A stretch of 15,251 bases of DNA from Flavobacteriaceae bacterium (GTDB lineage: Bacteria; Bacteroidota; Bacteroidia; Flavobacteriales; Flavobacteriaceae): NCBI GenBank assembly GCA_030618945.1, contig JAUXCI010000029.1, positions 1 through 15,251 of the forward strand, given 5' to 3'. Numbering within the stretch: the first letter of the stretch is position 1; every line of letters begins with the position of its first letter. A program made the position numbers and the translations under genes. The notes under the pieces are model-generated. The model saw only the letters and a program-made list of their open reading frames with translations. It was not told the origin of the DNA and searched no databases. Shown in pieces: positions 7,900 through 14,661 of this stretch.

Positions 7900-8667
7900 A
7901 TGTCTGTAAATAGCAAAATACATCCTGATTCAACCTTGAATAAAAAAGATTATCTGGAGATTATTAATAATTTTAATTCTCAAGGTAAAGTCATAGATGA
8001 CAGGGGTAGAAATTTAATTAAATCCTTTGAAGTAAAGGGACAGACCATAAATGTCAAGTCCTTTAAAATTCCTCATTTACTCAATCAATTTATTTACAAA
8101 TTTTTTAGGCCCTCAAAAGCGCAACGTTCTTTTGAATACGCATGTGTTTTATCAGATAAAAAAATTGGTACGCCAAAGCCTATGGCGTATTTTGAATTCA
8201 CCACTTTTTTTGCCTTTAAAAGAAGTTATTATTTTAGCGAACAATTAGATTATAACCTAACTTTCAGAGAGTTGCGATCCGTTCCAAGGTATCCTGATTT
8301 TGAAAATATCTTAAGGCAGTTTACACGTTTTACCTTCTCTATTCATGAAGCTGGCATTTTCTTTAAAGATCACTCTCCGGGAAATACCCTGATAGTAAAG
8401 AATCAGGATCAATATGATTTTTATTTAATCGATTTGAACCGGATGAGTTTTTTCGAACTTGATTTAGATGCAAGAATTAAGAATTTTTCCAAATTAACGA
8501 CGGATAAAGAAATGATAAGAATTATGAGTGATGAATATGCTAAATTAATTCATCAGCCTTTTGAGATCGTTTATTCTAAGATGTTGGAGGAGAATCAAAA
8601 ATTCATAAGCAAATACAATCGCAGGGCAAATCTCAAAAAAAAGATCCGAGACAAAAAGAAATCATAG
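7900..8667 (+). CDS. lipopolysaccharide kinase (WaaP/KdkA/InaA-like) family protein
   Basis: This is probably a protein-kinase-fold sugar kinase that phosphorylates an LPS inner-core residue such as Kdo or heptose on the cytoplasmic side. In its 255 residues the kinase landmarks are readable. VKSFK (52-56) could supply the ATP-binding lysine, and SFEYACVLSDKKIGTPKP (77-94) is typical of the family's helix C region. IHEAGIFFKDHSPGN (148-162) is the catalytic loop, with Asp157 and Asn162. YLIDLNRM (175-182) holds the metal-binding Asp178 in place of DFG. The C-terminus is very basic (RRANLKKKIRDKKK), suiting contact with acidic membrane lipid. The start ATG 7900 has no Shine-Dalgarno, only A/T bases. 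The partner genes next to it (pyruvyl transferase, WaaE-like transferase) support a core-LPS role; the exact acceptor is unknown. Confidence 0.83.
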   Translation: MSVNSKIHPDSTLNKKDYLEIINNFNSQGKVIDDRGRNLIKSFEVKGQTINVKSFKIPHLLNQFIYKFFRPSKAQRSFEYACVLSDKKIGTPKPMAYFEFTTFFAFKRSYYFSEQLDYNLTFRELRSVPRYPDFENILRQFTRFTFSIHEAGIFFKDHSPGNTLIVKNQDQYDFYLIDLNRMSFFELDLDARIKNFSKLTTDKEMIRIMSDEYAKLIHQPFEIVYSKMLEENQKFISKYNRRANLKKKIRDKKKS

Positions 8668-8685
8668 TTGCATAAAAAACAATAC

Positions 8686-9501
8686 TTAAACCGCTACATT
8701 ATATTCGCGTAAGGCGTCATTTAAAGAGGTTTTTTTATTCGTACTTTCTTTTCTTGTTCCAATAATCAAGGCACAAGGAACCTGATAATCACCAGCCTTA
8801 AATGTCTTCGTATAACTTCCAGGGATCACTACTGAACGTGCAGGAACAACTCCTTTTGTTTCGACTGGTTCATCTCCGGTTACATCTATAATTTTAGTAC
8901 TCATCGTCAATACAACATTCGCGCCTAAAACAGCCTCCTTTTTTACCCTTACACCTTCAACTACAATACAACGTGATCCAACAAAAACACCATCTTCAAT
9001 AATTACTGGAGCCGCTTGTAATGGTTCCAACACTCCTCCAATGCCCACTCCTCCGCTTAAATGAACATTCTTACCAATTTGAGCACAACTACCCACAGTT
9101 GCCCAGGTGTCCACCATGGTTCCCTCATCAACATAGGCTCCTATATTTACATAACTTGGCATTAAAATCGTCCCTTTTGAAATATACGACCCATATCTTG
9201 CTACAGCGTGCGGGACTACCCTTATGCCTTTTTCTTTATAACCGCTTTTTAACGGAATTTTATCGTGGTATTCAAAAATACCGGCTTCCAAGGTTTCCAT
9301 TTTCTGAATTGGAAAATACAACACAACCGCTTTTTTTACCCATTCGTTCACTTGCCATTCATCATTAACAGGTTCTGCCACTCTTAGTTCTCCAGTATCC
9401 AGTAAGTCAATGACCTTTCTAATGGCCTCCTGTACCTTAGATTCGGTTAATTGCTCTCGATTGTCCCAGGCATTTTCTATTATTTGACGTAATTCATTCA
9501 T
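8686..9501 (-). CDS. dapD: 2,3,4,5-tetrahydropyridine-2,6-dicarboxylate N-succinyltransferase
   Basis: DapD succinylates tetrahydrodipicolinate with succinyl-CoA in the diaminopimelate/lysine pathway, which also feeds peptidoglycan. The frame is open from 9537, but I take ATG 9499-9501 (271 aa): it gives the family's usual N-terminus (MNELRQIIENAWDNRE), and a promoter element at 9519-9526 would lie inside the longer version. The protein has an N-terminal helical domain (1-95) and a left-handed beta-helix of hexapeptide repeats (about 96-230). Landmarks are RVVPHAVARYGSYI (94-107), MVDTWATVGSCAQIG (129-143), LSGGVGIGGVLEPLQA (148-163) and IIEDGVFVGSRC (167-178). The succinyl-type enzyme indicates the succinylase branch. 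It ends 18 bp from the kinase gene stop (convergent) and diverges from ruvX. Confidence 0.97.
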   Translation of the reverse strand: MNELRQIIENAWDNREQLTESKVQEAIRKVIDLLDTGELRVAEPVNDEWQVNEWVKKAVVLYFPIQKMETLEAGIFEYHDKIPLKSGYKEKGIRVVPHAVARYGSYISKGTILMPSYVNIGAYVDEGTMVDTWATVGSCAQIGKNVHLSGGVGIGGVLEPLQAAPVIIEDGVFVGSRCIVVEGVRVKKEAVLGANVVLTMSTKIIDVTGDEPVETKGVVPARSVVIPGSYTKTFKAGDYQVPCALIIGTRKESTNKKTSLNDALREYNVAV

Positions 9502-9518
9502 AAGGCTATATTTAGTCG

Positions 9519-9526
9519 CAAATATA
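9519..9526 (-). promoter_or_regulatory. -7 promoter element for dapD
   Basis: The minus strand reads TATATTTG, an exact match to TAnnTTTG, placed 17 bases before the dapD ATG at 9501, which implies a leader of roughly ten bases. Short leaders with the element right before the start are common in flavobacteria. A clear -33 TTG at the usual distance is not seen. The position also argues against translation starting at 9537. Confidence 0.6.
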
Positions 9527-9583
9527 AAAAAGCACAAATGAAAATATCAGTTTTTTTTCTATTCTTTTAAACTAAAAAAAAGG

Positions 9584-9591
9584 TAAATTTG
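9584..9591 (+). promoter_or_regulatory. -7 promoter element for the ruvX operon
   Basis: The sequence TAAATTTG followed by CAAAA is an exact TAnnTTTG match ending 16 bases before the ruvX ATG at 9608. The upstream DNA is rich in A and T tracts, but I see no distinct -33 TTG. Together with the dapD element on the other strand it makes a compact divergent promoter region of about 106 bp. Confidence 0.6.
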
Positions 9592-9607
9592 CAAAAATTT
9601 AAGAAGT

Positions 9608-10021
9608 ATGTCTAAAATACTTGCCCTGGATTATGGTAAAAAAAGAACTGGTATTGCCGTAACTGATGATATGCAGATTATTGCTTCAGGTCTTACCACC
9701 ATTGATACGGATGTTCTTTTTGAATTTTTGGAAAATTATTTAAAAAATGAAAAGGTGGAACTGTTTTTGATTGGAGAACCAAAACAAATGGATTATACGG
9801 TTTCAGAGATCGAGAAATTGATTCTCCCCTTTATTGATAAATTAAAGAAGAAATTTCCACAGATTCCTATAAAAAGAGTAGATGAACGCTTTACCTCAAA
9901 AATGGCTTTTCAAACCATGATAGATAGCGGACTGAGCAAGAAACAAAGACAAAACAAGGCCTTGGTTGATCAAATCAGCGCCACAATCATATTACAAAGT
10001 TATCTTTACAAAGAAAAATAA
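9608..10021 (+). CDS. ruvX: putative Holliday junction resolvase RuvX/YqgF
   Basis: This is an RNase H-fold nuclease of the YqgF/RuvX family, implicated in Holliday junction resolution and in 16S rRNA 5'-end maturation. The 137 residues match the usual length. The acidic active-site positions are present: Asp8 in ILALDYGKKRTGIAV (4-18), Glu93 in VDERFTS (91-97) and Asp121 in LVDQISATIILQSYL (119-133). The IGEPKQMD stretch (55-62) is the expected second conserved block. It is the first gene of a tight run: def starts 6 bp after its stop, followed by the DUF5606 gene and mazG. An exact TAnnTTTG promoter element lies just upstream. Which of the two proposed activities dominates in this group cannot be read here. 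Confidence 0.93.
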   Translation: MSKILALDYGKKRTGIAVTDDMQIIASGLTTIDTDVLFEFLENYLKNEKVELFLIGEPKQMDYTVSEIEKLILPFIDKLKKKFPQIPIKRVDERFTSKMAFQTMIDSGLSKKQRQNKALVDQISATIILQSYLYKEK

Positions 10022-10027
10022 AGACCT

Positions 10028-10612
10028 ATGATATTACCCATTGTAGCTTATGGAGACCCGGTACTGAGAAAGGTAGGGAAAGAAATAGCCAAAGATTATC
10101 CAAATCTGGAGGAAATTATTGTCAATATGCGTGAGACCATGAAGAATGCTCAAGGAGTTGGTCTGGCCGCGCCTCAAATTGGAAAGGAGATCAGATTGTT
10201 TTTGATTGATGCTTCACCTTTCTCTGAAAATGAAGAATTGGACGTAGAAGAAAGAGATTTTCTGAAAAATTTTAATAAGACCTTTATCAACCCAGAGATT
10301 ATTGAAGAAGAGGGTGATGAATGGGCTTTTAATGAAGGATGCCTAAGTATTCCGAATATCAATGAAGAAGTCTACCGAAATGAAACAATCCACATAGAAT
10401 ATGTAGATGAAAATTTTGAGAAAAGAAAGGAGTCATTAAATGGCTTGGCTGCAAGAATATTTCAACATGAGTATGACCATATAGAAGGAATTCTTTTTAC
10501 AGATAAATTATCAACTTTGAAAAAAAGATTGTTAAAGAAGAAGTTGGAAAATATTTCCAAAGGTATTGTTGACGTAGATTATAGAATGAAATTTCCAAAA
10601 CAAAAAAAATAG
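10028..10612 (+). CDS. def: peptide deformylase
   Basis: This metalloenzyme (usually Fe2+) removes the N-formyl group from nascent proteins at the ribosome exit. All three motifs are intact in the 194-residue protein: GVGLAAPQ (43-50), EGCLS (103-107, metal ligand Cys105) and QHEYDH (146-151, ligands His147 and His151, catalytic Glu148). A loop of acidic residues (about 65-80, SENEELDVEERD) sits between motifs I and II, as in type I Bacteroidetes enzymes. The C-terminus is a lysine-rich tail. It is 6 bp after ruvX and 11 bp before the DUF5606 gene, clearly one transcription unit. I do not see methionyl-tRNA formyltransferase nearby. Confidence 0.97.
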   Translation: MILPIVAYGDPVLRKVGKEIAKDYPNLEEIIVNMRETMKNAQGVGLAAPQIGKEIRLFLIDASPFSENEELDVEERDFLKNFNKTFINPEIIEEEGDEWAFNEGCLSIPNINEEVYRNETIHIEYVDENFEKRKESLNGLAARIFQHEYDHIEGILFTDKLSTLKKRLLKKKLENISKGIVDVDYRMKFPKQKK

Positions 10613-10623
10613 AATCAATAAAT

Positions 10624-11049
10624 ATGAAATTAGAAAAATTAATTGCCATTTCAGGTAAACCGGGGTTATATCAGATTATTACTCAATCAAAATCGGGTGT
10701 AATTGTAGAGTCCTTGACAGATAAAAAAAGAATACCTGTTAATAATATGAATAATATCAGCACCTTAAATGATATTGCAATCTATACTTATGAAGAAGAA
10801 GTGCCGTTAAAGCAGGTATTTTTAAATATTCATGAAAAAGAAGATGGTAAAAAATCCATTGACCCAAAATCAGATAAAGCTGCATTATTGGAATATTTTA
10901 GTGCTGTTCTTCCCGAGTATGATCAAGAAAGGGTTTACGCTTCAAACATTAAAAAAGTAATTTCCTGGTATAATGCTTTGGTAGATGCAGAATTTGATTT
11001 CTCAAGTATAAAAGAAGAACTTGAGGAAGAAGCAAAAGAAGAGGAATAA
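10624..11049 (+). CDS. DUF5606 domain-containing protein
   Basis: The 141-residue protein belongs to a Bacteroidetes family of unknown function that I recognise from its N-terminus (MKLEKLIAISGKPGLYQII), followed by SGVIVESLTDKKRIPV (24-39) and LNDIAIYTYEEEVPL (48-62). The first 60 residues look like a small beta-barrel with Sm- or KOW-like spacing of short strands; this is an inference from pattern. The middle (83-120) is helical with ALLEYFSAVLPEYDQERVY, and the last dozen residues are nearly all Glu with some Lys. No signal peptide or membrane helix is present, so it is cytosolic. Its constant place between def and mazG in flavobacteria, as I recall it, hints at a role in translation or nucleotide housekeeping, but no function is known to me. 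Confidence 0.88.
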   Translation: MKLEKLIAISGKPGLYQIITQSKSGVIVESLTDKKRIPVNNMNNISTLNDIAIYTYEEEVPLKQVFLNIHEKEDGKKSIDPKSDKAALLEYFSAVLPEYDQERVYASNIKKVISWYNALVDAEFDFSSIKEELEEEAKEEE

Positions 11050-11072
11050 AATTAATTCAATTTAGCTTAAAT

Positions 11073-11852
11073 ATGTCGCTTAGAGAAAATCAACTTAAGG
11101 CTTTTGGTGAGCTTTTAGACATCATGGACGAACTTAGAGAAAAATGTCCATGGGATAAAAAACAAACCATGGAATCATTAAGGCATCTTACTATTGAAGA
11201 GACATATGAATTAGGTGATGCCATTCTTGACAAGGATCTCAATGAAATCAAAAAAGAACTCGGAGATTTGCTGCTTCATATCGTTTTTTATGCCAAAATT
11301 GCGGCTGAATCAAAAGAGTTTAGCATGCTTGAAGTTATTGATGGAATCAATGAAAAATTGATCTTCAGGCACCCACATGTATTTGGCAATGTTAAGGCAG
11401 AAACCGAGGAAGATGTGGCTAAAAACTGGGAGCAACTAAAATTAAAAGAAGGTAAAAAGTCGGTATTAGAAGGCGTGCCAAAGTCGCTACCGGCAATGGT
11501 AAAAGCAAGCAGAATTCAGGACAAAGCGGCTAGTTCGGGCTTTGATTGGGATAATTCAGGACAGGTGCTTGACAAGGTTAAAGAAGAGATCGAAGAACTT
11601 CAGCATGAAGTGAGACGTGCTGATCAGGTAAAGACGGAGGCTGAATTTGGTGACGTGCTATTTTCACTGATCAATTATGCGCGCTTTATTGACGTGGATC
11701 CTGAAAGTGCACTCGAGAGAACCAATAAAAAATTTATCAAACGTTTTCAATACCTTGAACAAGAAGTAAAAAATGAGGGGAAAAACCTTCATGATCTGAG
11801 TCTTGAGCAAATGGATGTACACTGGGAGAATTCAAAAGCTTTTTTCAAATAA
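11073..11852 (+). CDS. mazG: nucleoside triphosphate pyrophosphohydrolase MazG
   Basis: MazG hydrolyses NTPs and dNTPs to monophosphates and pyrophosphate, clearing non-canonical nucleotides and, in E. coli, affecting (p)ppGpp levels. The 259-residue protein carries two MazG domains. The first has CPWDKKQT (25-32), the metal-binding EETYELGDAI (42-51) and KELGDLLLH (61-69), then FRHPHVFG (98-105). The second has EEIEELQHE (171-179), EFGDVLFSLINYAR (191-204), NKKFIKRFQYLE (218-229) and MDVHWENSK (247-255). Both acidic metal sites appear complete. It closes the ruvX-def-DUF5606-mazG run, 23 bp after the DUF5606 stop. This is a standard housekeeping MazG, not the MazE/F toxin system nor a phage-type single-domain form. 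Confidence 0.96.
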   Translation: MSLRENQLKAFGELLDIMDELREKCPWDKKQTMESLRHLTIEETYELGDAILDKDLNEIKKELGDLLLHIVFYAKIAAESKEFSMLEVIDGINEKLIFRHPHVFGNVKAETEEDVAKNWEQLKLKEGKKSVLEGVPKSLPAMVKASRIQDKAASSGFDWDNSGQVLDKVKEEIEELQHEVRRADQVKTEAEFGDVLFSLINYARFIDVDPESALERTNKKFIKRFQYLEQEVKNEGKNLHDLSLEQMDVHWENSKAFFK

Positions 11853-11904
11853 TATTTCATTTTTTCCAGCTAAAAAAAGTGCTCTTGGCAAATTTATTTC
11901 TTAA

Positions 11905-11925
11905 AAACCTGAAGTTAAAAGGTTT
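11905..11925 (+). terminator. weak stem-loop after mazG, possible terminator
   Basis: AAACCT (11905-11910) and AGGTTT (11920-11925) can pair as a 6-bp stem with a 9-base loop. It lies about 50 bases after the mazG stop and before the next promoter candidate, followed by GTCTTTCAATT, which is only modestly T-rich. The position suits an operon end, but the stem is short and half A-T. Confidence 0.3.
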
Positions 11926-11957
11926 GTCTTTCAATTATAATCAAATACAGGCCGTTT

Positions 11958-11984
11958 TTGGGAATAAAAATATCCTTAACTTTA
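11958..11984 (+). promoter_or_regulatory. candidate promoter for the hydrolase-nif3 operon
   Basis: TTG at 11958-11960 and TAACTTTA at 11977-11984 resemble the Bacteroidetes -33/-7 pair, with 16 bases between them and one mismatch to TAnnTTTG (final A for G). The -7-like element ends 24 bases before the ATG at 12009, a plausible leader length. Both the spacing and the mismatch make it weaker than the dapD and ruvX sites. Confidence 0.35.
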
Positions 11985-12008
11985 ATCCATAAATACCATC
12001 CTTAAACT

Positions 12009-12770
12009 ATGAAGAATTTGCTAGTTTCCTTGTGCTTTTTATTCACCTTTTCAATTATCGTAGCCCAAACGTCAGACGACTTCAATGGGGAAACCATACA
12101 TTTTAATGCAAGTGATGGCTTAGAAATAACTGCTGATTTATATATGGCCCATGATGATCAAGCCCCGTTTATCATTCTTTACCACCAGGCAGGATATAGT
12201 AGAGGCGAATACCTGAGTATAGCCCCAAAATTAAATGCCATGGGCTTTAACTGTTTAGCTGTTGATCAACGGTCTGGAAATCAAGTAAATAATATTATAA
12301 ATCAAACAAATAAAGAAGCTGTTAAGCAAAATAAACCGACCGAATACCTAGACGCTTTGGCGGATATTGAAGCCGCTTATTTGTATGTAAAACACGGCAT
12401 AAAACCAAGTAAACTCATCCTATGGGGCAGTTCTTATTCTGCTGCCATTATGTTTTATATGGGTAGTGAACATCACGATAATTTGAGCGGACTACTCGCT
12501 TTTGCACCTGGTGAATACTTTAAGATCAACGGAAAAGAAATTAACAACTATGCTTCTCGAGTAACTGTCCCTGTTTTTGTGACATCAGCAAAAAGCGAAT
12601 ATGACAATTGGAAGTCCATATATGCGAATGTCAAATCAAAAAAATCATTTTTCCTTCCTGATACCGAGGGAAAACATGGGTCCAAGGCTCTTTGGGAAAG
12701 CAATCTGAGTGAGGCAGCTTATTGGGCAGCTGTCAGTGATTTTTTAAACCAATTCATTTCAAAACCATGA
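12009..12770 (+). CDS. exported alpha/beta hydrolase (dienelactone hydrolase-like)
   Basis: The 253-residue protein starts with a signal peptide (MKNLLVSLCFLFTFSIIVAQ, likely cut after residue 19 or 20), so it should act in the periplasm or outside. The mature part has an alpha/beta hydrolase fold. ILYHQAGYSRGEY (56-68) supplies the oxyanion-loop region, and WGSSYSAA (139-146) is the nucleophile elbow with Ser142. An acidic residue in SAKSEYDNW (193-201, Glu197 or Asp199) and His223 in GKHGSKAL (221-228) complete a likely triad. Substrate is unknown; relatives act on esters, lactones or acyl-peptides. Its TGA stop overlaps the nif3 start (ATGA, 12767-12770), so the two are probably translationally coupled, although no functional link is evident. 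Confidence 0.85.
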   Translation: MKNLLVSLCFLFTFSIIVAQTSDDFNGETIHFNASDGLEITADLYMAHDDQAPFIILYHQAGYSRGEYLSIAPKLNAMGFNCLAVDQRSGNQVNNIINQTNKEAVKQNKPTEYLDALADIEAAYLYVKHGIKPSKLILWGSSYSAAIMFYMGSEHHDNLSGLLAFAPGEYFKINGKEINNYASRVTVPVFVTSAKSEYDNWKSIYANVKSKKSFFLPDTEGKHGSKALWESNLSEAAYWAAVSDFLNQFISKP

Positions 12771-13885
12771 TAAGAATAAAAAACATAACCGACCAAATTG
12801 AGGAATTGTGCCCATTGAACTATGCTGAGGACTTTGATAATGTAGGGCTTCTTGTAGGTAATCCTGATCAAACTGTTAGAGGTGTACTGGTAACTTTAGA
12901 TTGTCTTGAAATAACTGTGGATGAGGCGATTGAAAATAATTGCAATCTTATCGTCAGTTTTCATCCAATTGTTTTTAAAGGGCTGAAAAAACTTAACGGA
13001 AGTAATTATGTGGAGAGAGTGGTTATCAAAGCCATAAAAAATGATATTGCCATCTATGCCATGCATACGGCACTTGACAATTCTTTTTTTGGTGTATCAG
13101 CCAAAATGGCGGAAATGATTGGGCTTGAAAACTACCAAATACTTTTACCTCAAAAAGGACATCTTAAAAAGCTCACTACTTATGTTCCCGAAAATAGCGC
13201 TGATGAGGTCCGTGAGGCTTTATTTAGCAATGGAGCTGGTCATATTGGTAATTACAGCAACTGTAGTTTCAACGTAGAAGGAGAAGGTACATATATTGGT
13301 GATGAACTCACAAACCCAAGCATTGGTCAAAAAGGAAAGTTGGAAAGGGTTAAAGAGGTCTTTATCAGTATGATATTCGAAAAGCATAACGAAGCTAAAA
13401 TTCTTAAAACCTTATTAAAAACACATCCCTACGAAGAAGTTGCCTACGATATTGTTGGACTGGACAACGTTCATGACAGGATCGGGATGGGTATGATAGG
13501 TGACTTGAATACAGATATGGATACAACTCATTTCTTGGATCAGCTCAAAACTATCTTTGGGTCAAAAGTGATCAGGCACTCAGAAATTATTACAAATAAA
13601 ATTAAACGCGTAGCTGTTTTGGGAGGTTCAGGAAGCTTTGCAATAGATCAGGCCATTAAGGCTAATGCCGACATTTACGTGACATCTGATCTTAAGTACC
13701 ACGATTTTTACAAAGCAGAAGAAAAAATCCTCTTGGCAGATATCGGACATTATGAAAGTGAACAGTTTACAAAAAATCTTTTAGTGGACTATCTTACGAA
13801 AAAAATTACTAATTTTGCACCTGCCTTACTGGGAGGTCGGATTATTTTATCGAAACACAATACAAATCCTATCAATTATTTTTAG
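12767..13885 (+). CDS. Nif3-like dinuclear metal centre hexameric protein
   Basis: This is a widely conserved Nif3/YbgI/YqfO family protein. Members form toroidal hexamers with a two-metal site per subunit, and reported links include GTP cyclohydrolase I type 2 annotation, which is doubtful. The 372-residue length indicates the form with an inserted central domain (about 132-235, CutA/PII-like) between the two Nif3 halves. Conserved parts: YAEDFDNVGLLVG (19-31), FHPIVFKGLKKL (65-76), MHTALDNS (99-106), LKTHPYEEVAYDI (217-229), VAVLGGSGS (282-290), YVTSDLKYHDF (304-314) and DIGHYESEQF (325-334). Likely metal ligands are His66, Asp104, His328 and Glu332. The usual HHP motif reads FHP here, so one customary ligand is Phe65. 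It overlaps the hydrolase stop by 4 bp and precedes the zinc-ribbon-family gene by 2 bp. Confidence 0.92.
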   Translation: MIRIKNITDQIEELCPLNYAEDFDNVGLLVGNPDQTVRGVLVTLDCLEITVDEAIENNCNLIVSFHPIVFKGLKKLNGSNYVERVVIKAIKNDIAIYAMHTALDNSFFGVSAKMAEMIGLENYQILLPQKGHLKKLTTYVPENSADEVREALFSNGAGHIGNYSNCSFNVEGEGTYIGDELTNPSIGQKGKLERVKEVFISMIFEKHNEAKILKTLLKTHPYEEVAYDIVGLDNVHDRIGMGMIGDLNTDMDTTHFLDQLKTIFGSKVIRHSEIITNKIKRVAVLGGSGSFAIDQAIKANADIYVTSDLKYHDFYKAEEKILLADIGHYESEQFTKNLLVDYLTKKITNFAPALLGGRIILSKHNTNPINYF

Positions 13886-13887
13886 AA

Positions 13888-14661
13888 ATGACAAAAAAGA
13901 AAGAGGTTACAGTTGAAGAAAAATTAAGAGCACTATACGATTTGCAACTGATTGATTCAAGAATTGACGAAATTAAAGGAACAAGAGGAGAGTTACCATT
14001 GGAAGTTAGTGACCTGGAAGATGAAATTGAAGGTTTACAAACCAGACTTAATAATTTCAGTACAGATATTGAAAACCTTGAAACTAGCATCGCCAATAAA
14101 AAGAATAATATTGAGGAAGCTAAAACAATGTCTAAAAAATATCTGGAGCAACAAAAAAATGTTAGAAATAACAGAGAATTTGATTCAATATCAAAAGAAA
14201 TTGAGTACCAGGATCTTGAAATTCAATTAGCCGACAAACACATACGTGAATTTGAAGTTAAAATTGCTCAAAAGAATGAGATTATTTCTGCTGCTCAAGA
14301 AAGAATAGACGACAAAACAACACATCTTAAACACAAACAAGATGAACTTAATTCAATCATGGAAGAAACTTCCAAAGAGGAAACATTACTTCATAAAAAA
14401 TCTGAAGAATTCGGAAAGATGATTGATGAAAGGTTGCTAAAAGCCTATCAAAAAATCAGATCAAATGTGAGAAACGGTTTGGCCATAGTTTCAATTGAAA
14501 GAGGTGCATCAGGAGGGTCATTCTTTACAATCCCGCCACAGCGTCAGGTTGAAATAGCAACAAGAAAAAAAATTATCACAGATGAGCACAGTGGAAGAAT
14601 CTTAATTGATTCGCAACTCGCTGAGGAGGAAAGAAAAAAAATGTCAAAATTCTTTTCTTGA
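13888..14661 (+). CDS. coiled-coil protein of the C4 zinc-ribbon family, ribbon cysteines lost
   Basis: The 257-residue protein has a long charged helical region (about 10-190), rich in Glu, Lys, Ile and Leu with heptad-like spacing, forming a coiled-coil hairpin. A short C-terminal domain (about 195-245) follows the zinc-ribbon family pattern: ERGASGGSFFTIPPQRQ (204-220), then ATRKKIITDEHSGRILID (224-241). In zinc-binding relatives the corresponding places carry CxxC twice. Here they read Ser208/Ser211 and Asp232/Ser235, and the whole protein contains no cysteine, so zinc binding at that site is not expected. The rest of the domain is well kept, which suggests a functional fold rather than decay. 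Relatives often sit beside nif3, as here (2 bp gap). Cellular role is unknown; nucleic-acid binding has been suggested for the family. Confidence 0.88.
   Translation: MTKKKEVTVEEKLRALYDLQLIDSRIDEIKGTRGELPLEVSDLEDEIEGLQTRLNNFSTDIENLETSIANKKNNIEEAKTMSKKYLEQQKNVRNNREFDSISKEIEYQDLEIQLADKHIREFEVKIAQKNEIISAAQERIDDKTTHLKHKQDELNSIMEETSKEETLLHKKSEEFGKMIDERLLKAYQKIRSNVRNGLAIVSIERGASGGSFFTIPPQRQVEIATRKKIITDEHSGRILIDSQLAEEERKKMSKFFS

Noticed and set aside
9021..9368. 115-codon plus-strand open frame inside dapD
   Set aside because: It lies fully opposite the confident dapD gene; its product is low-complexity and Leu/His/Pro-rich, as expected for an antisense shadow.
9502..9537. Longer DapD start at 9537
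   Set aside because: The extension (MCFFIFATKYSL) is unlike DapD N-termini and would span an exact TAnnTTTG promoter element.
11073..11852. MazG as part of a toxin-antitoxin or phage-defence system
   Set aside because: The protein is the two-domain housekeeping form, and no MazE/MazF-like or defence genes are nearby.
13952..14230. 92-codon plus-strand frame inside the ribbon-family gene
   Set aside because: It is a +1 shadow of the A-rich coiled-coil coding sequence, which explains the whole region in its own frame.
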